Notes: generated by a model not told the origin, from the sequence alone. 64,000 nt of DNA from Pseudopyrenochaeta lycopersici (GCA_003313425.1 NHZP01000020.1:496001-560000), one strand, 5' to 3'. Numbered from the stretch's first letter, positions 33,160 to 46,055 are shown. A program made the numbers and translations.

Positions 33160-34871
33160 ATGGCGGAGAAGGCGCAGCGAAACGTGGTCCAGCTCGCAGA
33201 GCAGCTTGTGGAAGGCTTTGCAGCGCTGAGTGGGGAGTATCAGACACTCTTCGACCAGCAGAAGCAGCTTGAAAGCAAGCTGTCGTGGGCTAAGCAGCAG
33301 GTATGTGGAAAACTTCCATCTTCTCCTTACCCTCCCTTGTGATGAATCTCTTTAGCTCTAGACCTGCAGCTGCATCGCGGCTTTGACAGACAACAAATAC
33401 CACTTCTGATCTTGACTCCTCTTGGCACTATACTGTCCATCACCTTGATGTAAAACAGGCTAACTAGTGGCAGTATCTTGACCTTTTGAAACGTTTCGTA
33501 CCAGATACGCTTTCGCAAGATCACCTCGCATTCCTCCAGGACCTCGAGCGGGTTGGTGATGACCAGCCGAGAATACGGTTGAACTTGGTAGACCAGCTGG
33601 CACAGAGTGACGATGTGGAGCGTAAAAGTCGAGCTCTGGTTATAAGAAAAGCCGAAGAAGCTGCCCTTGAGCTGCATGCTCCGGAAGATATATCAGGCGT
33701 GAAGATCTGGAGTGGCCCTTCAGCAGACAAGGCAGTAGGCCTACCCGATATACAAACAAATGTAATCAAGTCGCCCTTAGAGAAGGACTTCACGACTGCT
33801 GGGTCGCCCAGTAAGCTAGGCTGCCCCTTTGCTGCATCTGGCAGTGGGCGAGGTAGCCCACTTGCTACTCCCCGCAGCTCAACTTCACGATTGAGTTTGC
33901 GAGGCAGGAGGTCGAAGCGGCCATCCTTCACCGATCCTATCCGCGCTGAAATATGTGGTAACGACCTTGCATCAACCTCCCCCTCCGTGGCTGCTTCGGG
34001 CTCGGCTGCCGTCTGCCCGATCCGGTTCCTTGATCAGCACGACCCAGAGGAGGTTGCGAAGTACTTTGAGAAGCACAAACACGAATTGCCCCGAAGCCAC
34101 GAAGTTTGCATCACTCGCTTCCAGAGTAATCAAGACAGCATAGAGCAACTAGACCGAAAATACGGTAATTTGGTGAATATGATCCAAGGGTTAGGCCAGA
34201 CACATCAAGCATGGCTCCCAGAGGAACCGGAAGACGTTATCGAAGAAGAGCCTGAAGCTGAAGCTATTATGGACGCAAAAGCGGATGCCAAGGTTCACAA
34301 ATGGGCAACGGCTGTTTCGGCTAGTCTACAAGGTGGCACTCCACCAGGGGAGGAGGAACCAGAGGAGCAAGTTGTGGACGACCACAGGACTGCTCACTTT
34401 GATCGGCCAATGAAGGAGGTCCGAGTTGGCGAGTCACCAAGTCGTCCTTGGGGCATTTCGATACCGGCAAAGTACACCAACGATGAGAGTTCGTCGTCAG
34501 TTGGTTCTGCTCCGACTGCGTCGCCACAGTTGCCTCTGGAAACGAGCCACCCGATTGGCGAAACGCCACAGAAGGCGGGTAAATGCCCTTTCGACCACCG
34601 AGCCATGGGAAACATGCCTGCGTCGCAAGAAGCGCAAACCCCTCGTCAGCCGCCTTCTCAACCTCCACCTCCAACGTCCCAGCCGCTACCTCCAGAGCCC
34701 CGACCGGAGCCCCGACCGGAACCCCAACCACAAGTGCAACAGATGATGGAGCAGAATATTCCTAGAGCCATCCCACAAATGGTTTTCAACGGACCAGTCT
34801 TTCTTGGCTATCCACCAGACCAATTGATTGCTCTGTTGCAGAATAGTAACATTGGAGCTGCGATGCGCTGA
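33160..34871 (+). CDS. conserved hypothetical protein with three Cys-Pro motifs
   Basis: Exons 33160-33300 and 33474-34871 (173-nt intron, branch GCTAAC) give 512 residues. The N-terminal ~75 residues are helical (MAEKAQRNVVQLAEQLVEGF; QLESKLSWAKQQ) and probably coiled coil. Three Cys-Pro dipeptides stand in similar settings: GCPFAA (Cys164), VCPIRFLDQH (Cys228) and KCPFDHRAMG (Cys418). The second begins a well-ordered block ending KHELPRSHEVCITRFQSNQD. The C-terminus is Pro-rich with a PEPRPEPR repeat (34695-34728) and then QMVFNGPVFLGYPPDQLIAL. KCPFDH resembles heme regulatory motifs such as those of yeast Hap1; heme binding is inference only. No named family is recognised. It could equally be a scaffold whose CP motifs serve protein contacts. 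Confidence 0.8.
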
Positions 34872-35224
34872 GCACGGAGCTGTGCGTATATTTTTTTTAT
34901 TTCAATGGGACCATTTGATCTGAGGTATTGTATTATTGTAATCTGAAGGTAGGCTTTGAAAGACTGCTTTGCCTTTTGTATGTGTGTTAGAGCTTAGAGC
35001 TGCCCTGCTTGCAAATTATGTGCTTTCTGTGCGTGCCTGCGTGCGCGCGTCCGCCGCCTGTCGCTCGTCGCCAATCTCTGTCGTCATGCTTCCCTGGCAT
35101 CGCTTGCGAACTGCTATTAACGGCGATCTATTTATCCCATCCTTGGACTTCGACTTGAGCTTTGTCTTTCACTGGCCATCTCCCAGTTGGCTGCTTCCTT
35201 TCGGCTGACATTATTTATATTGGC
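34872..35224. other. convergent intergenic region
   Basis: This short gap lies between the 3' ends of the CP-motif gene and PSF3. It holds a T run (about 34890-34900) and the two 3' untranslated regions; nothing else is seen. Confidence 0.4.
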
Positions 35225-35912
35225 TCATTTTTTCTTCAAATCTGTCATCCACGATCGCACTCCCTTCGCACTATCATGTGCTGCTCGGAACACTCGTGCG
35301 AAGTCAGCAGATACCATTTTCAGTGCCATGGATAACTTACATTGACGTTCGTTCTCATCTAAACCCCGCATAAAGTCAGCGCCTTCGCCCAGGGCGCCTC
35401 GTGGGTTGTGAGCCTGATCAGCTATTACAGCAGCTCTGGACTTGAATGTCTATTCATCGTCAACTTTTACGAACATACGTCTTTCAAAGCATCGCTACGC
35501 ACATCACTCAAGACTTCGATCATCTCCTCTTCCTCAAACAACTCTAAAATCCTTGAACCGAGGTTATAAAAGTGTGGTGCAAGTGCTCGTAGGTCAACAG
35601 TTCGTGGATCAGCTTTAAGCGCATTCAAGACGCGTGAAGACAATGCGGAGGGCGGGTCGAGTGTCACAAGGGAAGATGTATTTAGACTTTGGCTATAGAT
35701 AATGTTAATATAGGCATGCTCGCGCAGGACGACACTTACCTTAATGCAAGCATCTCTCCCAACCAAAGTGGAAGCTCTATCTTAGAACCCTGTTTGATGT
35801 CCCCGCTCATGTTACCTTCGAGAAAGCCAAGTCCAGGGACAGTGAGTTCGAAGGTGCAGGGGACTTTTTGGGCATCTGTGAGGATGGCATCCACATCGTA
35901 GTATGAGCTCAT
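35225..35912 (-). CDS. PSF3: GINS complex subunit Psf3
   Basis: Four exons (35912-35740, 35692-35503, 35449-35341, 35292-35225) give 179 residues, the usual Psf3 length. Introns are 47-53 nt with branch sites TTAAC, GTTGAC and GCTGAC. The protein starts MSSYYDVDAILTDAQKVPCT and continues PGLGFLEG, IELPLWLGEMLA, SLNTSSLVTLDPPSALSSRV, a central helix block and the C-terminal HNPRGALGEGADFMRGLDEN and RQLFRAAHDSAKGVRSWMTD. Psf3 is part of GINS, which joins Cdc45 and Mcm2-7 in the replicative helicase. Because the exons are small, no single open frame covers more than the second exon. It shares an upstream region of about 950 nt with BLM10. Confidence 0.93.
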
Positions 35913-36862
35913 ACTTCCACTCTAGGTACATCTTATTAGCAAAGAAAAACAGGCTCTTTCCCTTCGCATTTCAGACCTGCTCGAGAGAAAAGGGACAGTG
36001 CAAGTGAAAGAAGATCCGGAACAATCCCTGTTCGAGCAACGGACGTGTCACGCGTCGTGCCGCCAGCCCGTGTATCGGGACGAATATGCAAGGAGAGTTA
36101 ATCGGACATGGACAGGCAAACCAGAGAAGCGCACAAGTTTGACAAAAAAAAAAAGGAAGCAACAAAACGACGAGAAAATGAGGCGGCTGTGTGCATATCG
36201 CAGAGTGCATGCTTACCAAAATGGTCGCCCCTCTGTATTGCGCGTCTGTGAGTGCCTGGCGGAAAGGTGGAGACTTATAACGCGTGAGCGCTCAAGTGAA
36301 GCAAATGACTGTGCACCTCTCTCTTCTACTGCGCGTCGAGTAAGTCCACCAGCGAACTCGATAAGAGAAATATTTTGTATTTGCCTCGATATTCCCAGCA
36401 TTCACAGCGGAGCCTCGACGTTGTCGCCGCGACCTCGCCTAACGAGCCGCTGCAGGTAAGCACATTGCTCTCCCTGGCCAAAGCTCCTCGACCTGGACAT
36501 CATAGGAACGAGGCGTCGGTTTCCTACGTGAGCTGCTCCGCCAACAACTGCACAAAGGCTGAGTAGATTTTCTCCGGGATTCACTTAAAACTTCAGCCAC
36601 TTATCATACAAGGGGCATCTATAATGTATGTTATTGCACATGCGCCTGGGGTCTCCATCTTATACCGGCGACATCCCACGTTACACTCAACTCAGCCTGT
36701 TGCTCACAAGACTGCCGTTGCTAACAAATTATGGTCACAGACAACAAGGTTTTGCAGGCTGGTTGTGCATTGCTAGTTATCTTTTGATGACAGCACGCCT
36801 CGAGCACCTCTTTACCGCGCTGTAGGCTCGTCCCAAACGCCCCGCTGCGACCATTTGGCACC
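35913..36862. promoter_or_regulatory. divergent promoter region between PSF3 and BLM10
   Basis: This 950-nt gap between two divergent genes contains an A run (about 36145-36155). The overlapping frames on both strands (35971-36459) are mutually antisense and unsupported. No TATA box is obvious. Confidence 0.45.
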
Positions 36863-39800
36863 ATGGCTGCCAACGACCGAATATCACAGCTCATGGGCGC
36901 CCTCGACTCTGCTGCTGACGTCGACACGTCTCGTGCCACTTCACCGGGTGGTGATTGGCGGCAGGCCAACGGCGGCGCCAACGGTGAAGACGACAGGAGC
37001 CGCCCGCGAACGTTCCCCTATTTCGAGTATCTGCCATACCACACAGAGGACCAGGGCGAGCGCGAAGACAGCCTGAACACATGTCTAAAGCATCTCTATA
37101 TCGCCGTGTCGGCAGGAGACTTCGCGCCGGGCGCGGTGCACTGGACGCGGGAGATTCGGGGATGGCTGTCGCTCAAGTTCGACTTGCCCCGCAGTACGAG
37201 GGTCAAACTTGTAAATCTATACTACGAGCTGGCGCTGGCTCCGGGGTTGGACTACCTGGTAGCGGAGCGCTTCGCGAGCATGTTCATGGTGCTGACCAAG
37301 TATGTGGCACAGGCGCTGAACTATGACTGATAGATGGAACTGACACTTTTGACAGGCGGAAACACTATCTCCGACCCGGCAGAGACCTGGTGCTCGACTG
37401 GCGACCATTATTCAGAGAGCTGAAGCTCTTCGTTCTCCCCTCAGAGTGCGGAAGCTCACATCCGCCAAATGTGAAGCGCAACATACGAACCCTGACTAAG
37501 ATGTGCACCTTCGCCCAGTTATACTTTGATCCGAAGGAAATTCCTGCTATATTTGAGGAGCTCCTCCCGTTCTTCAGTACCTCATTCAGCGAGAGTGCGT
37601 TCGTTGTTGTGGGCTTGCTCAACCTCCTGCTCCCAACTCACCCCGCGCCAGAAGAGATGTCGCAGTTACTACCACAGGAGTATTTGCCGACTTTCTTTCA
37701 TCTGTGGTCGCTTGTGAATCGTTCGCGCCTGTTTGATGCACATTATATTGACACCTTGTCGCGACTGGCAAGGGACAATCTGACCGCGCAGCATGTTCCG
37801 TTCTCCCAGTTCGGTGTCTTCACTGGCGAGCAATCTTCTCAAATTTTCACTGCAATACTACGGCTATTAGAGATCCCAGTAGGCCAGGCGACATCTCCGT
37901 ATAGTAGTACGGTCGATCTCGGCGCTGGCCTAGCTATAATGCTCGACCGTGACCAGCGAAAGCACCCATCTACCCACCATATTGCTCGTATCATCGCCAT
38001 GTCACTCTCGCCAGCATGCGCTGAGCATCCGGACTCGGTGTTGAGCAAGCTTGAAGGTCTGATCCAGGCCGTCGAGACTTTCTTCCACCCCTCGAATTCC
38101 GGCAGTTGGACCAGACCATTAGCACAGTTGGTGTACTACCTGGCTGATTTCTTTGTTCTGCGCTGGAATCGAGAACACAGTGGTGAGATGGACGTACCGG
38201 AAGATCGACAGCTTAATGATGCCGTCAAAAGGCGCTTCGTGCTTTGCTTGCGAGAAGTCACATTCATGGGCATTTTCTCCAAAAGTGACAAAGCTGTACA
38301 GTATGCTCTGTCTACTCTCCAGAGCTTGGCCTATTTGGAACCAAACTTGATTCTTCCTGGTGCGCTACAGAGGATCTATCCCGCCATGCAGGGGCTGGTG
38401 GAGGTACATCGAACGATCTCTTCCATCCGAGCGTTACACATGCTCTCCAAGGTTATGGCGAAGACAAAAGGCTTCCGGTGCCACGTTACGACCGTACTAG
38501 GGCTCGCACTTCCGGGTATTGATCCGAACGATCTGGAGAAGACATTGCACACCCTCCAGTATGTGCAAGGCGTGTGTTACCTTGTCCCATTCCATGACCT
38601 CACAAAGGCGAAGAAAGCTGTGAATGACGCATCTGTTGGCGATGGAGAAAATACGCCTATGGAGGATGTTGGTGACACAGGGCTTGCGATGCAATGGATC
38701 ACAGCACAAGTTGAGCGACTAGAGAGCGCCCGTGGTGATATCGAAATTAACTACGACGAGGAGCTGAGCGACGAAGAGGAAGCAATGATTTTAAGGTCAT
38801 CTACAACGGGGCTTAACGAATTTCTCATCTCATTCCTTGGCCGCGTTTTCACGCTTTTGGAGAATTTGCCAGATGCCTCAAGGGTTCGCAGTGGATCTCC
38901 CGAAGAGTACGTTGTAAATCATCTCCCGGCTGCATTCACACCACTGCTCGCGGCACTTTCGCCTGAGCTCTACGATGTTGCTCTAGACAAGATTGCGAAC
39001 TTTATCACAAATCATGTCATCCACCAAGCTCGAGATGCTATTGCTTTCATTTGCAACAGTCTCGTCAAGATCAATCCTGAGAAGGCTCTGAAGCGTCTTC
39101 TACCTCACCTTTTTACAGGTATTCGCACTGAGATAGAAGACATTGGCGCCGGCTCTACACGGACGACAGGCGCTGAAGTTCTCCCTCGCGACCGTGCCTT
39201 GGTTTGGAATTTGAGCATCCTTAGCATGTGTGTGGTCCACGTTGGGGATGCTGTTCTTGAATGGAAGGATGAGCTCTTCGAGATTGCAGAGTACATGCAG
39301 CAGCGGTGTCGTGGAACTCCCACCGTACATGTCTCAAACTTCATTCACCATTTGCTGCTCAATCTCACGTGCACCTACACAATCGACTACTCGATCTATG
39401 AGACCGATGAGCTTGCGAAGGGACTGTCCACGGAGTCATGGGGTAGACAGGTTGACGTGAAGAAGCTCGACATCAAGTGGCACTGTCCCAGCTCAGAGGA
39501 GATTGACTTTGCCGTCAAGCTCTTTGAGACTCATTCCAACAACTCAATGAATGCACTTCAAGCTATGATTCAACCTAACCCACCAATCAAGCGAGAGGGT
39601 ACGGGTAAGGACTGGTCAGACGAGGTCTCGAGAAATCTTGTCCTTCTTCGGTTGATTATCTCTGGTATATCAGTGCTGTTCGATGTCCGACATGATCAAG
39701 TTACCGACAGCAGCACTGAGTCTGACAGCGATTCCAGTTCAGAAGCTATGGACACTGAAGGCATCGATGATGATGCTGGCTTAGGTGAGGCCGAAGATGA

Positions 39801-42800
39801 AGAGGTAAAGCCCACCTTCCAGTACGAAAGTGGCTACCCTCTGCAACGCGATGAGAGCAATTACAAACTTATTCATGACCTTCGCCACCGCGTTGGCGAG
39901 GTCCTGCATGACGTACATCGCTTCTTGATCGAGAAGCAGCCGGATGATGTCCCTTGCTTTAACTCTCTGTACAACGCTTACCGCTCTTGGTTCATTGATG
40001 TCGGCATTGAGCGCTCAGCTCATGTTCTTGACAGAATATCCAGGCTCCTTGACAACGATGAGCAGCCTTTCAGGTTCAGTGGTTTGAGGAAACAGTATCC
40101 TCGACCACTTCTTGTCCGACGAGCCAATGTCTATCATCTACAGCGGCTTCGGCATAACGCCAATCCGCGACCACACACTGAGCTCGACAAATTATTATTG
40201 CTCGATCTCGCTGAGTCTAGCATCTCTCTCTACACCGAGATCCGACGCACTGCCCAGACGGCTAATGAGTCCGCAGTCAAATGCATACTTGGAGCTCGGC
40301 CACTTGTCATCCCACCGCTACTCGACGCATTCGTCAAAGCTGTAGATGAGAGTGATTATCCCCGAATCAAGGGCGCCATGTTTGCTTTACTATTCGGCAG
40401 TCTTGCGAAGACAATCAGCCGCGACTGGAGGTTTACTCCCCGTCTCATCAAAGCTTTCATCGAGGTGACTGGTGCAGACAAGCCTTCAGTTCAGAAACTT
40501 GCTACCAACGCTACATTCCAGGTCATGGATATGGGTAAAGCAATGGAGCGAATGGTCATTTTAGATCAGAAGGTTGTTGAGGCTATCGCATATGCTATCG
40601 ACTCGAGTGAGGGTGACAGCGTTCATTCAAAGGTCACAAAGCGACGAAATTTCATCAAGAAAAAGAGGGCTCGCATCGAAGGCAGGAAGGCCGACTTGTC
40701 AAAGGAGTTGGTTGAAATTGCCACCACTGAGCACTGGAAGAAGGTTAGCCGGACTGCAGCTATCATTGTCAACCTCGGAATGCGTTATGATACAATTGCT
40801 TCTGATGAGATGATTGATCTAGTCACAAAGGGTGCCATCGATCAACATCCAAGCCTACGAGGTCTTTATGCTGGAGCGCTAATTGGTCTATTTTCAGTCA
40901 TTCAGACTCGAGCTATCACCGGGCATGACTATAAGAGATACTTGCTTGGTGAGGAAGATATGCCAGATAGGCGCATTGTAACGACCAAGCCAGAGGACCC
41001 CAATTGGACCCAGGAGTATCTTGCCTCATTCGCACAGCCAGAAGCCAAGTACTATGTTGACTTTGATTATCCCGGGTGGCTAGTTTGGAACAAGACTATG
41101 ACTGTCTTCCTACCAAACGCGCCGCAAGTCTCGTACGACAATGTTGAGGACGATGTCCGCAAGAAGATCGCGAAGCACCTCACGCGGTCGTGGTTTTCAA
41201 ATTACTTCGCTTTCATGAAGCAGGAGCCACGTGACAACAGTGCTGATCGTTTCCGCATGTCAAGCGCCATGTTGCTAACGCACTCATTCGATATGATCTT
41301 CGGTGGCTTAACTGAGGCTACTTTTGAGGATATCAAAGACCTCACTCAGTCTGTCTACGGTGATGGCAGCGACAAGCACCAACACCGTGCGACTGCTGAG
41401 ATTATGGCTGCATTGATATCTTGCGCCCCTGATCTAAAAACGGAACAGCGACAGGAGGTTTGGGAATATGTGTTCCCTATCGTTCGCGGTATCTTCAAGG
41501 ATGGCCTGACACCCGAAAACGCTGGCTATTGGACCACCTTCTTACACGTCGTCTTACAGTCGAAGGACCCTCGACGAGCCTGGCCACTGGTTGATTGGCT
41601 GGCCAGCTTCCGACTCGACATGGATTCTAATGCGGCTTTTAAGGAGAGTTCGAAGGTTCACCTGTTGACCCAGTGCATCTGCGATGTGGGCTGGCATTTC
41701 CGTCTGGAAGCGCCCATCCTGGAGGACTTCATGAAGCATCTCGACCATCCATATAAGGGTGTGCGTGAAGCAATGGGCCAAACCATTGCTAGCTTACACC
41801 GCACGAGGTATCACGAGTCATATAAAGATGTCAATACCCTCATCAAGGCACAAAAGGATGCTTCGTCAATTGGTGTACGCCCTTACCAGCCAACAGAGGA
41901 GTTCTCCAAGATGATCACCGACGTATTCGATCGTCTTGAAGTCTGGCGCCATCAACGCCCCGCCGGTCAACAGACACCTTCTTCATACACATCCGGCGGG
42001 AAGACAGTCCTTTTGTGGCTCGACTCTACGCTCTCCTCATATGAATGCACATCACTGGTCAAGTTCTTCCCAGATGTCTTCATGGAACAACTTCTCCACA
42101 TGATGGACATCAAAGAGGATCCCGAACTCCAATCTCTAGCCTACCACGTGTTCCGTCACCTGCCTAATATTCCGCACCGCGAGGGCGAGGACTCGGACTT
42201 CATCGCTGCACTCATTCGCATCGGTCGCAACGCAACGAGCTGGCACCAGCGTCTCAGGATTCTCATAAACATACAGGTTATTTATTTCCGCCGCCTCTTC
42301 CTGATGAGCGAAGAGCAACAGCAAAGCATGTTTGACTGCGTCTCTGCCATGCTTTCGGATGTCCAACTTGAAGTCCGTATGGGCGCAGCCACCACACTCT
42401 CGGGCATGATCCGATGTTCACCCATCGCTTTGCGCGATCGCCAGGTCTCGACGCTTAAGGATCGATTTACCAAACAGCTTGCTAAGAACCCACTACCGAA
42501 GCGCCGTATCCCTGGTACACCGACGCCGGAACAGAGCAAGCTCGTGCTGACACGCCACTCCGCCGTATTGGGTCTGGGTGCACTGATTCAAGCTTTCCCA
42601 TACCAGTCTCCACCGCCACTGTGGCTGCCAGATGTATTGGCCACGCTAGCACGCAAGGCGGCGGCAGATCCGGGAATGGTAGGAAAGAGCGTCAAGAGTG
42701 TTCTTGCAGACTTCAAGAAGACGAGGCAGGACACTTGGCACGTCGATGTGAAGGTTTGTGACCCCTTGTATTTTGTGATGTTGTACATGCATATCTAATC

Positions 42801-42874
42801 TTCGAAAACAGGCGTTTGAACAAGAACAACTCGAGGACCTAGAGGGCGTGCTATGGAAGAGTTACTTCGCTTAG
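36863..42874 (+). CDS. BLM10: proteasome activator Blm10/PA200
   Basis: Three exons (36863-37299, 37356-42753, 42812-42874; introns 56 and 58 nt) encode 1965 residues, normal for the family. The N-terminus has PRTFPYFEYLPYHTED, and the first join gives TKRKHYLRPGRDLVLDWRPL. The rest is an all-helical HEAT-like solenoid, interrupted by an acidic Ser-rich loop (about residues 930-965, encoded near 39705-39815). The C-terminal region has the Blm10-typical LRILINIQVIYFRRLFLMSE and ends LEGVLWKSYFA. Blm10 caps the 20S core in an ATP-independent way and opens the gate by inserting its C-terminal HbYX motif. Here the last three residues are Tyr-Phe-Ala, with Phe at the usual Tyr position. The final 21 codons lie in their own exon. 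Confidence 0.93.
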
Positions 42875-43331
42875 ATAGCACTTTCTAACGCCAAACATGA
42901 GATATTATGGAAAAATGATTAAATGAGGGAGCATAATGTGGATCACCATTTCCGAAGACATGGGACGGATGTACTATATGCTGGGGGAACGGACTTTCAA
43001 CACATGATGTAATGATTTGCATTCCCTATCATTGAGACAGGAGCGGTTATGCATAGAAGGCGCATAGTGGAATGAGGAAATGCATCTATTAGATAATCAC
43101 TTTGCATACTCGAGAGACATTTTGCTCAACATGCTTACTCAGATATCTAGTGGAACTGCGGAGCGGGCTTGCAATATACTTCAACCCCAACTTACCCCTC
43201 CCCCACTTCGGAAAGCTCGACTTAACCCTCCCTGACATCATAACGCCGCCAATTGTATTGGCAGCACAAGCAAATCCGTACCTGCACTGCACGTTGCATT
43301 TCCGGTGTTTGAACAACCGCGGCGATCAACA
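42875..43331. other. intergenic between BLM10 and the cyclodeaminase gene
   Basis: This same-strand gap contains the BLM10 3' end and the next promoter. Frames at 43089-43341 are short and unsupported. Confidence 0.4.
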
Positions 43332-44860
43332 ATGCCGTTGACGATACTCACAGACTCGGACGTGCGTAGTCTGCTGCTACAGCTGACAAAGGAGGATATC
43401 CTCGATTTGCAACAGAGTCTTGCAGATGCGCTGCACTACTATTCAACATCAACAGAAGAAGACTCTAATGGATGTTGTTCATCGTATCAACCGCTGCGTA
43501 CCTCGCTCAAGCGCAGCGATGGACAGACGACGCTCTTCATGCCAGCCAGCAGGTACGCTTTCCTTCTAAGGTGCATCATTTCGGAACATTAACAATACCA
43601 AGCAACGATGGCCTTGGAGTCAAAATTGTGACTTTATTAAGTCCCGACGACAAGAAGAAAAGCATCTCAGATATCTCGTCCGTAACCTCGTCCGTCGACA
43701 CCCTCTCCATTTCCCAGCAATCCACCAAATCCGGCTCTGGGTCAGTTGGAAGTTCCTCGACTGCATTCGACCCGCCGCAATCCCTCGCGAGCGCACAAAG
43801 CACAACGCCAAAGGGCACCCTTACTTTGTTTGATAGCAGTGGCAATCCGCGAGCGCTGCTCAATGCGGAGGAGATCACAGCGTTCCGCACCGCCCTCGCA
43901 AGCACAATGCTGTTTAAGAAGCGGCAGAACGTACACGATGTTGTCGTATTTGGGGCTGGGAAACAAGCATACTGGCACATTCGGCTCGCGCTGTTGTTGA
44001 GAGGGGAGGATGTACACCACCTGAACATTATAAATCGGGATTTCGACAGGGTGCACCAGTTGCTAGAGAAGCTCTATAAACCACACGACCAGCCGACGCA
44101 ATGGAGCGCAAACACGGATCATGTACCGACATATCGCCAACGTGAAGACCAGATCATGAGCGATTTGCCGAGACCAAAGATCCAGATACTGACGCCGGGA
44201 CATGGCGAGTATGACAGACTACTCAAGGTTACCATTCGAGCGAGTAGCGTCATTTTCTTCACAACCCCCTCACTCACTCCCCTCTTCCCAGCACCATTCC
44301 TTACGAATCCGGAGGGCAGGAAGAAAGGTCGCTACCTCGCTGCCATTGGCTCCTACAAACCGCACATGGTGGAGATCCACCCGGATATCCTGCGTCAGAA
44401 CGTTGCGCCCGAACACGGTCACAGACATTTCCATAAACACGCCCCTCAGGGCGGCGCTGTCATTGTTGACTCGGTGGAAGCTTGCCTAAAAGAAGCAGGC
44501 GAGATCATCCAGGCCGGTCTAAAGGCAGATGAAGTTGTCGAGATTGGCGAACTGCTCATGCTAAAGCGCGATGCTGAGCGCCGGCGGTTAGAATGTCAAG
44601 CAAGCAGGGCCGCAGAGGGACTGGATGAGGGTGGTGTTGAGCTCCGCGAGTGTGAGAAGACGAAGAAGAAGTGGAGGGGTAACAAGGAAGTTGATCACGA
44701 TGGTGAGGACAAGGCGCACAAGAGTTTGATGGAGTGGCTCCAGAAGGGAAATGTGATTTACAAGAGTGTGGGGCTAGGGCTCATGGATGTTGTGGTTGGG
44801 AACGATTTGTGTCAACTGGCAGACGAGCGTGGCATTGGGACAAAGATCGAGAATTTCTAG
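43332..44860 (+). CDS. ornithine cyclodeaminase/mu-crystallin family protein
   Basis: Exons 43332-43552 and 43603-44860 (50-nt intron, branch ATTAACA) give 492 residues; the join makes TTLFMPASSNDGLGVKIVTL, the usual family segment. The start MPLTILTDSDVRSLLLQLT is the typical N-terminus. The Rossmann-type dinucleotide site is VVVFGAGKQAYWH (about residue 190), and RYLAAIGSYKPHMVEIHPDI follows. A Ser-rich insertion (about 90-135) and a charged insertion (about 395-440) make it longer than the ~330-residue bacterial enzymes. Members convert ornithine to proline or act as ketimine reductases or alanine dehydrogenases; the actual substrate is not evident. It converges with eL8. Confidence 0.87.
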
Positions 44861-45167
44861 GCGAAGTCTTCGCATCTGTCGCCTAGCTTGGGAGAGCCTT
44901 GCGAGTGCAGTTGAACAGGATAAAGGTCGCTGCACCCTTGACCTTTTCCTCGCATAATGGTGATGGATCTGTACTCGTAAAATATCACTCAATAAGAAAC
45001 AATGATGCTCAATGGCGTGCGTTATCGTGATAGATTCCAGTCAATGCAGTCGTTAGCGACCGCTTTTAACCCTCCTAAACTCCGTGGTATTGTGAACCGC
45101 CTACATGCAGAGATAAGAGACACGCCATGAACTCGTAATAGATCCTCCAAAACACCACAAGACCCGT
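44861..45167. other. convergent intergenic region
   Basis: This 307-nt gap lies between the 3' ends of the cyclodeaminase and eL8 genes. It contains an AATAAG-like signal (about 44991) and no open frame of note. Confidence 0.4.
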
Positions 45168-46055
45168 TTAGATCTTGATAGCGCTCTCGATAGCCTTCCT
45201 ACGCTTGTCCATGCGAGCGTTGGCCTTGGCACCCATGATACCACCGCCCCAGTGGCGGGAAGCATCCTTGTGATGTGACTCGAGGTAGCCGTCGTTGACA
45301 GCGGAGACGAGCTTGGACAGCTCGGTCTTGTCCTCGGAGCGGACCTCGGTAAGAGCGAGGACAGCAGCGGTCTTCTGGTGAACGACCGTTCCGAGACGGG
45401 CCTTGCCCTTGACGATAACGTAAGGGACACCCATCTTGCGGCAGAGAGCGGGGAGGTAGACGACGAGCTCGATGGGGTCGACGTCGTTGGCAATGAGGAC
45501 GAGGGCGGCCTTCTTGTTCTCGACAAGGCCGACAACGTGGTTCAGACCGAACTTGGTGGTGTAGGGCTTCTTGCTGACATCCTCCTTCTTCTTGCCCTCG
45601 GAGATGGCAGTAGCCTCCTTGGTCAGGCGCTCCTTCTTGTCGGCCTTGGACTCTGGGCGGTACTTGTTAAGGAGCTTGAACGCCTGGGTGGCAACTAGAA
45701 CATGTTAGCGAACAGTTTCCAATTCAATCATGTGTGCATCGTACGGTTGCGGTCAGCGACATGCTGGAACTGGGCAATCGCCGGTGGGACCTTCAAGCGG
45801 AGGTTGAGGATCTTCTTCTGGCGCTGAAGGCGGACGTATGCGGGCCATCGCACCATGCGCGAGAGGTTGCGCTGGGGTTGGATGTCCTGGCCGATACCGA
45901 AGTTCTTGGGGCGCTTCTCGAGGAGCGGGTTCTGTCTTGGTTAGAGCTTGCGATCAAATGTGGGAAAAAGTCCAGCGTACCTTGGCGGGCTTCTTGCTGC
46001 CGGCCTTGCCCTGGGGGAAGGGCGCAGGCGCCGCTTTCTTTCCTTTAGGAGGCAT
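45168..46055 (-). CDS. RPL8: 60S ribosomal protein eL8 (L7a/Rpl8)
   Basis: Three exons (46055-45981, 45931-45745, 45694-45168; introns 49 and 50 nt) give 262 residues, the expected length. The N-terminus is [19 protein letters not shown]. The core has [38 protein letters not shown] and the L7Ae-fold block [20 protein letters not shown], ending SAIKI. It binds 25S rRNA in the large subunit. Codon use is strongly biased to C/G-ending codons, as expected for a highly expressed gene. Antisense frames on the plus strand here are shadows. It shares a 371-nt divergent promoter with GPI18. Confidence 0.95.

Noticed and set aside
45378..46048. Long plus-strand frames rich in Leu, Val and Asp
   Set aside because: They are antisense to eL8, whose biased codon use produces open frames on the opposite strand.
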